Assembly: GCA_021292165.1 (NCBI GenBank)
Contig: CM037879.1
Span: forward strand, 245,211,797 to 245,275,796
Origin: Shinisaurus crocodilurus
Taxonomy: Eukaryota > Chordata > Lepidosauria > Squamata > Shinisauridae
Direction of reading: 5' to 3'
DNA length: 64,000 nt
Positions 33,095 to 42,558 of the stretch are shown piece after piece. The stretch's first letter is position 1, and every line of letters starts with the position of its first letter. Both the position numbers and the translations under genes were made by a program. The notes beneath the pieces were generated by a model. It ran no database searches. It saw only the letters and a program-made list of their open reading frames with translations, and was not told the origin of the DNA.

Positions 33095-33275
33095 TAAAGC
33101 ACAGATAGTTACACTCTCACTTTGAAAGCTTTTGTGTAATAAGGGAAATTCGTTGTAAAGAGGCTCTTCCCGAAATGAGTTCATAAAGGTTACCAGCCCA
33201 CAAAAAAGCCCACCTGTGCTTGCAAGCCAATGTTAGTTATTGTGGCAGTCCATTCTAGGAAAAAGCTGTTCTAAT

Positions 33276-33356
33276 AGTGCAATCCTATTAGAAGTAAGGC
33301 CCACTGAGTTTGCTGGAGCTTACTCCCAGATAAGTGTGTCTATGATTGCAGCCTAA
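33276..33356. mobile_element. Short MITE with AGTGCAATCCTA ends
   Basis: AGTGCAATCCTA at the left, TATGATTGCAGCC at the right, and the inner 'agaagtaaggcccactgag / gcttactcccagataagt'. It resembles the abundant lizard sequence also seen in pieces at 3905-3980, 32285-32345 and 60040-60122. Confidence 0.6.
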
Positions 33357-33401
33357 GCGAGTTTACAAAAACCTTCATCACCTGCTTGCTGGGAAGCAAT
33401 A

Positions 33402-35365
33402 ACTATAACTATAATTTTGAATATTTTATTTACGGTCTACCGACCACACCAATACGTAAAACAATACAGTACAAACAAGATACACCAGCTCTTATTTATA
33501 CACTCAAATAAAAACTTAGAAAATAAAAACAGAATCAGACAAGCATAAAAGGCCTAGTCACAATAGCAATATTCAAAAATTTTGCAACTTTCTTGGTAAT
33601 TGAGCTATCTGAGCCGTCAAGCAGAGTGGACAAAAGAAACTCTGAGGATCGTCCAGGGAAAGTCTGGGTGATTGGATGTATTATGTTTTCTCTAGCCCCT
33701 CGATAGAAGCTGCAATTAAAAAGGACATGTGCAACAGTTTCCACCTCCTCATTATTGCAGGGGCAACACCTGTTTTCCATTGGGATTTTATTGAATCTAC
33801 CATCCAAAAGTTTGGAGGGTAGAACATTAAATCGAGCCAAGGAAAACGCTCTCCTATATTTTGGAATAGATAACCAATCTAAGTATAGCATCCCATTTGT
33901 AGAGTAAAGGTCTGACAGACCCATCGACAAGGGGGAGCATGGGCCCTGAGCCGCTCCATGGAGCTCTTGGAAGTCGATGTCAATTAATCTTTGCTTAACA
34001 AGAAATTTAGCTTTCTCCCAAGGCATGGATAACAAGTAGGAGGGTGACAGCCCGGCTGAGACAACCTTTTCCACCACTGCTTTGTTCCAAGCAGACACAT
34101 GGGAATCTAACATCACCTGGAATGCAAAAGAGTTAAGCTTAAGCAGAGAATAGCAGCGAAGCCAAAAGTGAATAGAATGTATCCAAGCCATACAGCCAAG
34201 AGAATTAAGGCCAGCTTCCAGATAGAGAACAGCACTAGCCACACACTTGGGCATGCCAAATATCGCTCTTAGAAAGTAGGATTGAACACCTTCAAGAGAG
34301 TCTTTAAGGCCAGGAAACCAGATAGGGGCTCCGAAAAGAATCTGAGATACTATTTTGGCTTGAAAAACACGGGTAGCAGCTGGAATGAAATTCCCACCTT
34401 TAGTAAAAAAGAACCGTAATATAGCACCCAAATTTTGTTCAGCTTTAACCTTCGCACGTCTTGCCTGAACTCTCCAGTTTGTTGCCTCGTGAAACCAAAT
34501 ACCCAAATATTTGTAGGAGTCAACTTGATCAAGCCTGCTATTATCCATGAACCAAGAGTATCTAACCTTCCTCCTTGCAAATACCATAACTTTAGATTTG
34601 GAGTAGTTAATTGTTAAAAGATTTTTATTACAAAACCCAGCAAATCCAGATAGTAAACGCTTGAGACCTAGTCGTGTCTGCGAAATTAAAACGGCATCAT
34701 CTGCATAGAGGAGGATAAATATTCTTGTGGAGCAAATCTTAGGAGGGTGGGAGGCTATTGACCGTAGGTGGGTGGGAAGATCAGCCAGGTACAGATTGAA
34801 TAAAGTGGGAGCAAGAACACAGCCTTGTCTAACACCACGAGAGGAGAAAATCTCCTGAGAGAATTGGCCATAGTTACTACAGCGCACCTGGGCAGATGTG
34901 TTTTGATGTAGGGTACGGATTAGAAACAATAACCTCCTATCAATAGAGAGCTGTTCCAATTTGCTCCAAAGGAGGTCACGGGATATAGAATCAAAAGCAG
35001 ACTTTAGATCAATAAAAGCAGTGAATAATTTGCCTCCTTTTGGGGTGGAGTATTTGTGTATTAAATGGGACAGAACCAAACAGTGATCAAAAGTAGAGTG
35101 GCCAGATTGAAACCCAATTTGCTCCTCCCCTAAGATATCATGGTCATTGATCCAGGCTTTCAATTTAAGGCACAAATAATTTGCATATACTTTCCCCACT
35201 ATAGAAAGCAAGCTTATAGGCCGATAATTATTTGGGTCATCTTTGGGCCCTTTCTTATGTATTGGTATGATAAAAGCCTTTAGCCAGACCCCAGGGATTA
35301 CACCAGATTTGTTTATTAGGGAGAAAAGAGTAGCTAATAGAGGGGCCCACCAACTGATGTTACAC
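33402..35365 (-). mobile_element. Non-LTR retrotransposon (LINE), 5'-truncated, with 15-bp target duplication and intact RT frame
   Basis: The frame from 35391 down to 33535 (618 codons) is open, but its first codons lie in flanking DNA and the target repeat. Within the element the protein starts in the RT fingers. Motifs in order are NNYRPISLLSIVGK, FIDLKSAFDSISR, RGVRQGCVLAPTLFN, the catalytic LLYADDAVLIS and a late Cys/His cluster (CCPCNNEEVETVAHVLFNC). The direct repeat TGCTGGGAAGCAATA lies at 33387-33401 and 35366-35380. The 3' end carries a short TATAGT-like repeat. An unbroken frame of over 1.8 kb plus a perfect duplication shows recent insertion in MRPL42 intron 1. The clade is not resolved; it is neither CR1 nor L2. 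Confidence 0.88.
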
Positions 35366-35479
35366 TGCTGGGAAGCAATAGATTTACACACCCTGGTTGT
35401 GATGTGTAGGCTATTTTGTATGACTTCAACTTTACAAAGTATATTCTAATTAAAACTTAGCCTGTTTACACGCTTGGCA

Positions 35480-36055
35480 TGGAAAGCATAAGGTGGGAAG
35501 TTACCAATTCACTTCCAAGCCCAGTTCAGGGTGCTGGTTTTGACCTTTAAAGGCCTTCATGGCTTCACACCCAGGTACCTTAAGGACTGCCTTCCCCTAT
35601 ATCAACTTGGCCAAGCACTAAGCTTCCACCAAGGCCTTCTTCAGAGTGTTGCCATCGCCAACAGAGATTAGGGCACAATCCTATGCATAGGATTGTGCCC
35701 TAAGTGGTTGGCAACAAAAGGCGGCTTTCTCATCTGTAGTACTCCCCAGCTGTGGGGAGGTTTGCCTGGCACCCACTTTATCATCTTTTAGGTGTTGGGT
35801 TAAGACATTTTTGTTCTCTCAGGGATTTTAATAAGTTGTACTGTAAAATAGTATTGGGAGGATGCTATATTTTAAAACACTGGAATTGAAGTTTTTACTT
35901 TGCCATTTTAATTGTATGTTGTGCTCATTATGTTTCCTTTATTAGATATTTTATTGTTTTTAAATTACATTGTAAATTAAAATTAAATTAAATGCCTTGG
36001 GATAAATATTATGAAGGGTGGTATATAAATATCTTAAATAAATTAAAAATCAATA
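35480..36055 (+). mobile_element. L2-like LINE 3' relic
   Basis: 'ggtgctggttttgaccttta', 'ggcttcacacccaggtacct' and a tail 'gggtggtatataaatatct' are typical of the L2 3' end. The frame is broken. The small palindrome at 35668-35703 has been inserted into it. Confidence 0.6.
35671..35700. mobile_element. Minimal PIF/Harbinger-like remnant: two ends joined back to back
   Basis: Thirty bases form a perfect palindrome, GGGCACAATCCTATG joined to its exact inverse. TTA (35668-35670) and TAA (35701-35703) extend it to 36. The arm equals the terminal repeat of the copies at 32961-33094 and 41503-42347 with everything internal lost. Confidence 0.75.
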
Positions 36056-36890
36056 AGGGCACAATCCAATGGGGCTGCCCATAACCCTCTGAACTTGGAG
36101 GATTATGGGCATCCTATGCGGAGCGGGAGGAGCGTGGTGAAGGCCGCCTCCGTGCTCCTCCCACTCTGCAAAGCAGCTAGATGGCCAATTTGAGTCGTCT
36201 TACTGCGGAGGTTTGGAGGGGGAGGGTACGAGACTACCAGGATATGTCATATCTTAGCGCCGCTGGTCTCCTCCCCTCCCCCTAAACTGTTTCTTTGAGG
36301 TCGCTCTTACGACCTTGGAGAAGCAGCTGGCACGATTCTTTCCATGCTGATTCTTTCCATGCTGGCTGCGGGGAGCGGGACCCAAGCATGAATCCCCAGA
36401 TCCGAGGTTGGAGCTGTTCCCCAGCCTCGGATCTGGGAATCCAAACGATCGTATGGTTCTCTAGATGTTGTCTAGGGGACATGGGATCGCTTTGTAAGTA
36501 GCCAAGTAAGTAGCCCAGAATAACTTTTATTAATTTCATTCAGCAACTAGGAAATTATGTGCATGCTTTTAATGACTATTCTTAACTATTTTAACTGAGT
36601 TGAATTTTATGTAGTGAAGGATTTTAATGACTGCAGATTTTTATGTATCTGGTCAATGTACATTTTATTTAGTAAATTACCAATTTGTGGCATAAATCGA
36701 TGGATGTGACATTTGCAGAAGCTTTTGGCTAAATGCAATAAAGTTATAACACTACTGCTAATAAATAAATGATGGTGCTAAGGAGACTTTAATTCCCTGC
36801 CACTATTGTGTCTGTAAAGCACTGTCTTATGGAGCTTTTTTTGAGTGGTAAAAGGGGCTTGCTCTACTCTGGGCCCCAGGAGTGTTGTTG

Positions 36891-37126
36891 TATTTACTTA
36901 TTTATTATATTTATACCCCACCTTTTTTCCTTCAAGGAATCCAAGGCGGCTTACATAATCCTCCTCCTCTCCATTTTATCCTCACAACAACCCTGTGAGG
37001 TAGGTTAGGCTGAGAGTCAGCAACTGGCCCAAAGTCACCCAGTGAGTTTCATGACTTAGCGGGGACTAGAACCCGGATCTCCCGAGTCCCAGTCCAACAC
37101 TCTCACCACTACGCCACACTGGCTCC
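36891..37126 (-). mobile_element. Sauria-type tRNA-derived SINE (minus strand)
   Basis: On the plus strand it begins with the inverted tail TATTTATACCCCACC and passes 'ctcacaacaaccctgtgagg'. It ends with the inverted tRNA-like head 'actagaacccggatctcc' and 'ccactacgccacactgg'. Confidence 0.88.
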
Positions 37127-37794
37127 AACATATTTAGAGGGTACCAAGTTGGGGAAGGCTGCTGAAGAGCGTGGCAGCACTTTGGCTCCAGACATTCCTG
37201 GAGAGTAAGAGATCTTGTTTGGCATCTGTTCTACTCTCCTTTTGGTGCCAAGTAAAATCAGTTTTATTTATGGAGGGATGTGTATGAAGCCTTTTTGATC
37301 ACTGTGCTGCTTTTCAGTTTTGTTTAGCTGATTTGTTAGTTTTGGATTATTGCATTTTTATTGTTTCAACCTATTTTGTTAGCTGCCTTGGCTACTCTGC
37401 ATGGAAAAGCGGGATAGAAATATTTAAAATCAGTGCAAAAAAAAAGGGGGGGGGAAAGAACAGCTCTTCTGGGGGTCCCCAGGTGGCCATGTCCCCTTTC
37501 CCTTGACCTCCAATCATTTGGTAGTTACCCGCCTTTTGTGTGTTTCCTCCCTCCCCTTCTAAAAGGTTGAAATGCCTCTCTTAAGGCTTAGTTAGTGGCA
37601 ATAAGTGCTTTAAGCTAAAATGAGCTTCTATTTTTTGTATTTTGGCCCCACCCCTTTTATCTTCAGCTCTGCCCACTACTGGAATGAGGCCCCTGAGAGC
37701 TTCTCCAAAATCAAATTTGGCCCTCAGGCTGAAAGAGGTTCAGTGCCCCCTGTCTTTCACGGTTCATGCTCCTTTTGATATCTTATTTGTGAAT

Positions 37795-40285
37795 AATAAT
37801 AATAATTATTATTATTATTATTATATTTATTTATCGCCCATCTGGCCGACAACCGGCCACCCTGGGCGATGTACATAGAATAAAAACAATAAAATACATT
37901 TAAAACAATATAAAAAATTTAAAATCTTAACCCACCCCATATTCCCGCCTGAACAACCAGGTTTTTAATGAGCGACGGAAGCTCAGCAGAGAGGGGGCAT
38001 GGCGGAGGTTACTCGGGAGAGAGTTCCACAGTACGGGGGCCGCCACAGAGAAGGCCCTCTTCCTCGTCCCCACCAGTCTAGCTGCTCTGGCTGAAGGGAC
38101 AAGGAGAAGGCCATCCGTGGCAGATCTTGTTGAGCGGCCCAATTGGTGTTGCTGGAGACGCTCCTTGAGATAGACTGGACCGGAGCCATATAGGGTTTTA
38201 AAGGTCAAAACCAACACCTTGAATTCGGCTCGGCAAGCAACTGGTAGCCAGTGCAAATCCTTCAGCACTGGGGTGATGTGATCCCGCCGGCGGCTGCCTT
38301 TAACCAGGCGAGCGGCCGCGTTCTGTACCAGCTGTAGCTTCCGAACCGTCTTCAAGGGTAACCCCACGTAGAGCGCATTACAGTAGTCTAGGCGAGAGGA
38401 GACCAAGGCATGAACCACTGATGGGAGCAGGTGATTAGGAAGGTAGGGGCGCAGCTGCCGTATCAGATGGAGTTGATACAGCACCGCCCGGCTCACAGCT
38501 GACACCTGAGCCTCCATGGACAGCTGGGAGTCTAGAATGACCCCCAAGCTGCGGACCTGGTCCTTCAGGGGTAGATGTACCCCATTCAGCACCAGGTCAA
38601 CATCCCCTAACCTCCCCTTGTCCCCCACCAGAAGTACCTCGGTCTTGTCGGGGTTCAGTTTCAGCATGTTCCTTCCCAGCCAGCCAGCCACTGGCTCCAG
38701 GCACTTGGACAGGGTCTCAACGGCCAACCTTGGTGAGGACTTGAAACAGAGGTAGAGTTGCGTGTCATCCGCATACTGATGACACCGCACCCCAAACCTC
38801 CTGATGATAGTTCCCAGCGGCTTGAGGTAGATGTTGAATAACATCGAAGAGAGGATGGAACCCTGCGGCACTCCACAAGTGAGCAGCCGGGCTGTGAGCT
38901 GTGAGCCGGGCGGCGCTGTATCAACTCCATCTGATACGGCAGCTGCGCCCCTACCTTCCTAATCACCTGCTCCCATCAGTGGTTCATGCCTTGGTCTCCT
39001 CTCACCTAGACTACTGTAATGCACTCTACGTGGGGTTACCCTTGAAGACGGTCCGAAGCCTCCTCCCCGAGAACTACCCTCTGATTCCTTCCAGAGAGGA
39101 AGGACCGGAACCACTGCAATACAGTGCCTCCCAAGCCCAACCCCTCCAGGCGGTCCAGGAGGATACCGTGGTCAACGGTATCAAAAGCCGCTGAGAGATC
39201 GAGGAGGACTAGAAAGGAGCATTCGCCCCTATCCAAAGCCCTCCTCATATCATCCACCAAGGCCGTCTCCGTCCCATGTCCAGACCTGAAGCCCGACTGG
39301 CACGGATCTAAATAATCGGCTTCATCCAAGTGTGCCTTCAACTGAGCACTCACCACCCGCTCGATCACCTTGCCCAGAAATGGTAAATTGGAGACTGGGC
39401 GAAAGTTGTTTAAATCCTGGGGATCCAAGGAGGGCTTCTTTAGAAGTGGTCTTATTACTGCCTCCTTGAGGGCTGATGGCATCACTGCCTCCTCGAGGGA
39501 GGCATTCACCACCGCCTTGATCCCCTCACCCAGTCTCTCCCTGCAGCTCATTATGAGCCAGGACGGGCAAGGATCAAGCAAGCAGGTGGTCGGCCTCACA
39601 GATGAAAGCACCTTGTCCACTTCATCAGAAGGAAGAAGCCGAAACCGATCCCACAAAACCGGTCTGCCATTGGCCTCCTCCCGCTCACTCCCTGTGTCCA
39701 CGACGCATGATATCCCACTCCTAATCCGATCGATTTTATCTGCGAAGTGCTTCGCTAAAGCCTCACAGGAGGCTTTAGACTGTTCCAGTGGGTCCAGAGC
39801 GACTGGACCGACCAGACTCCGGACCACTTGGAACAGCCTCCTGGGGCAGCACTCTGCAGACGCAATGGAGGCAGCATAGAAATTCTTTTTTGCTGCCTTC
39901 ACCACCACCCGGTAGGCTGAAGATGCAGCTCTAACCCGTGTTCGATTGTCTTCGGAGCGGGAATTACACCATCGGCGCTCTAGCCTTCTCACCTCTTGTT
40001 TCAGAGCTCGCAGCGACAGGAGTGAACCATGGCGCCGCGCGAGCTCTGTTTAGGCGAAGAGGGTGCTTCGGGGCAACTCGGTCTAATGCCCTGGTGATTG
40101 CAGCATTCCAGTTGTCCACCAGGGTCTCGACCGAGCTACCGTTTGTGTGCTCCAATTCCCCAAGCGTGTTCAGGAATCCATCCGGATCCATAAGACGCCT
40201 GGGGCGGACCATCCTAATAGGTCCCTCACCCCTGCAGAGGGGTTGTGGCATCGAGAAATCCAACCCCACCAGATAGTGATCTGAT
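37795..40285 (-). mobile_element. L2 LINE, nearly complete ORF2, with internal inverted duplication
   Basis: Reading leftward from 40285, the element shows a linker after the endonuclease, a shift near 39990, then RT motifs. These are NNFRPVSNLPFLGKVIERVV, the GFRSGHGTETAL stretch, LLDLSAAFDTVDH, VPQGSILSSMLFNIY and catalytic YADDTQLY. The C-terminal block is [20 protein letters not shown] to FRRSLKTWLF. The 3' UTR carries the L2-type tail with (TTA)n at 37796-37835. Open frames are 39992-39036 and 38871-37927. Between them a reverse-oriented copy of the element's own downstream sequence (about 38895-39057) replaces a few residues and kills the frame. Confidence 0.88.
38341..39057. repeat. 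Inverted duplication within the L2 copy (two arms of about 160 bp)
   Basis: The plus-strand segment 38895-39057 is nearly the exact reverse complement of 38341-38500 (for example ACGTGGGGTTACCCTTGAAG against CTTCAAGGGTAACCCCACGT). About 390 bases separate the arms. The duplicated piece encodes the ALYVGLPLKTV region and sits between the GEEA and VPQGS parts of the RT frame. Confidence 0.88.
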
Positions 40286-40439
40286 AGTGATCACTGAATG
40301 TTCTGATTCAGCCTTGGAAATATTGTGCGGCCTTCAGGGACTGAGGCTGAGAGGAGCTTCCCATCTGCAGAATCAAGAATAATATGAACTCCCTGGTGGA
40401 AATAATGAGGCAAAGAGACTTTGCATAGCTAAATGCTCA

Positions 40440-41443
40440 GTAACTGGGGAGAGGTAACGAGCGGGGTACCACAGGGCTCGGTCCTGGGCCCGGTGCTCTT
40501 CAACATTTTTATTAATGACTTGGATGAGGAGGTACAGGGAATGCTTATCAAATTTGCAGATGACACAAAGTTGGGTGGAACAGCTAATACTCTGGAAGAC
40601 AGAAACAAAATTCAAAGTAACCTCGATAGGCTGGAGCGCTGGGCCGAAAACAACAGAATGAAATTTAATAGGGATAAATGCCAAGTGCTGCACCTAGGGA
40701 GAGGAAACCAAATGCAGAGTTACAGAATGGGGGACACTTGGCTCAACAATACTACAAGTGAGAAGGATCTTGGAATTGTGGTAGATCACAAACTGAATAT
40801 GAGCCAGCAATGCGATGTGGCTGCAAAGAAGGCAAATGCAATTTTGGGCTGTATTAATAGAAGTATAGCTTCCAAATCGCGGGAAGTGATAATTCCCCTT
40901 TACTCGGCACTGGTTAGGCCTCATCTTGAGTACTGCGTCCAGTTCTGGGCACCTCACTTTAAGAAGGACATAGACAAACTGGAGAGGGTTCAGAGGAGGG
41001 CAACAAGGATGATAAAGGGACTGGAAACAAGGCCCTATGAGGAGAGACTGAAAGAACTGGGCATGTTTAGCCTTCAGAAGAGGAGACTGAGGGGAGATAT
41101 GATCGCACTCTTCCAGTATTTGAAGGGATGTCACACAGAGGAGGGCAAGGATCTCTTCTCGATCATCCCAGTTTGCAGGACACGGAATAATGGGCTCAAG
41201 TTACAGGAACCTAGATTCCACCTAAACATCAGGAAAAGTTTCCTGACTGTCAGAGCAATAAGACAATGGAATCAACTACCTAGGGAGGTTGTGGGCTCTC
41301 CCACTCTGGAGGCATTCAAGGTGCAGCTGGACAGACATCTGTCAGAGATGCTTTGACCTAGATTCCTGCATTGAGCAGGGGGTTGGACTCAATGGCCTTG
41401 TAGGCCCCTTCCAACTCTACTTTTCTATGATTCTATGATTCTA
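40440..41443 (+). mobile_element. CR1 LINE, 5'-truncated, second copy
   Basis: Its sequence is the same as 10733-11735 apart from about six changes. The frame 40433-41356 is open from WGEVTSGVPQGSVLG through catalytic FADDTKL to the true C-terminus ...QLDRHLSEML. It therefore lacks the one-base shift of the first copy. It ends ATTCTATGATTCTA. It sits in MRPL42 intron 1, about 150 bp from the 5' end of the L2 copy. Confidence 0.93.
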
Positions 41444-41502
41444 ATAAAAGCCTGGAACAGTGATTAAAAACAGCTCCAGTTGACCTGTAAATTGTAGACT
41501 TA

Positions 41503-42347
41503 GGGTGCAATCCTAGGCATGTTTATGACATGACCAAAACACTGGTTTATGAAGCCATTGTATTACCAACTTTATTGTATGCCTGCGAAACATGGACTAT
41601 CTATAAACGTCACTTCCACCTCCTTGAAAGGTTTCATCAACGTTGCCTCCGGAAAATCCTGCAAATTACTTGGGAAGATAGGCGAACAAATGTCAGTGTA
41701 CTGGAAGAAGCAAAGACTACTAGCATTGAAAAAATGATCCTTCAACGCCAACTTCAGTGGACCGGTCATGTTGTTCGAATGCCTGACTGCCGCCTCCCAA
41801 AGCAGTTACTTTACTCCCAACTCAAGGATGGAAAGCGGAATATCGGTGGTCAATATAAGAGGTTTAAAGATGTTCATAAGGCTAATCTAAAAAAATGCAA
41901 TATAAACATCGAAAACTGGGAAGCTCTGGCCCATGAACGATCTAAATGGAGGTTGGCCTTTCACAAAGGTTCCATGGACTTTGAAGAAGCCCGAGTGCAA
42001 GGTGAAAGGGAGAAACGTGCTAAGCGAAAAGCACGTCAAATGAATCCTTTACAGGACCATCTTCTATCTGGTAACCTGTGTCCTCACTGTGGGAAGCTGT
42101 GTGGATCTAGAATTGGCCTCCACAGTCACTTACGGACCCATCGCTAGAGTCTACACAATCTTCTTTAGAATTTCCTCCTTTTATCCCGGAAGACAATCTT
42201 ACTCGGTCACGAGTGATCGCCTGATGATGATGGTTTAGACAGAAAAAATTCATACAACTCCCAGCATTCCCCAGCTAGCATAGCTGGCTGGGGAATGCTG
42301 GGAGCTGTATGAATTTTTTCTGTCTAAACATGCCTAGGATTGCACCC
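41503..42347. mobile_element. PIF/Harbinger-like palindromic MITE interrupted by a LINE fragment
   Basis: The left end GGGTGCAATCCTAGGCATG (41503 onward) and the right end CATGCCTAGGATTGCACCC (to 42347) are exact inverses. TTA lies on both sides (41500-41502, 42348-42350). The right arm also contains 'atacaactcccagcattccc / gggaatgctgggagctgtat'. The element is split by 41526-42232. Confidence 0.78.
41526..42232 (+). mobile_element. LINE ORF2 C-terminal fragment with C2H2 zinc finger
   Basis: The open frame 41530-42147 (205 codons) starts inside the thumb/C-terminal region, LLYACETWTIYKRHFHLLER, and continues through LRKILQITWEDRR and a basic segment. It ends with a C2H2 finger CPHCGKLCGSRIGLHSHLRT. 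No catalytic RT motif remains. GTTTA flanks it at 41521-41525 and 42233-42237, a likely target duplication. The 3' end has a (GAT)n tail. The finger is part of the LINE protein, so this is not a host transcription factor. It is younger than the copy at 17168. Confidence 0.85.
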
Positions 42348-42473
42348 TTAATATATTCTCTGACTAAAGCACTAACAACTCATTGCCTCCCAAACAGTGA
42401 TGAAACCTGGACTGAACTGTATAGATTCCCTCCAAACACCACCCTGAAGTGACAGCTGTTTTGTCTTGCCAAC

Positions 42474-42558
42474 ATGGCCGTAGCATCAGGAAAGGCTGTC
42501 TTGTCCAGGATGGTATGGATGCGTTTGGCCACTTTCACCAGGCAAGCTCTGGTACCTG
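42474..42558 (+). CDS. MRPL42: MRPL42 coding exon 1
   Basis: It holds the ATG at 42474-42476, 28 codons and one base, with donor GTAAGC at 42559. The upstream acceptor is probably the AG at 42454-42455, which has a weak pyrimidine tract, so that boundary is less sure. Confidence 0.9.

Noticed and set aside
35366..35391. Start codon of the 618-codon RT frame as the true protein start
   Set aside because: These bases are the target duplication and flanking host DNA; the element is 5'-truncated and its own start is missing.
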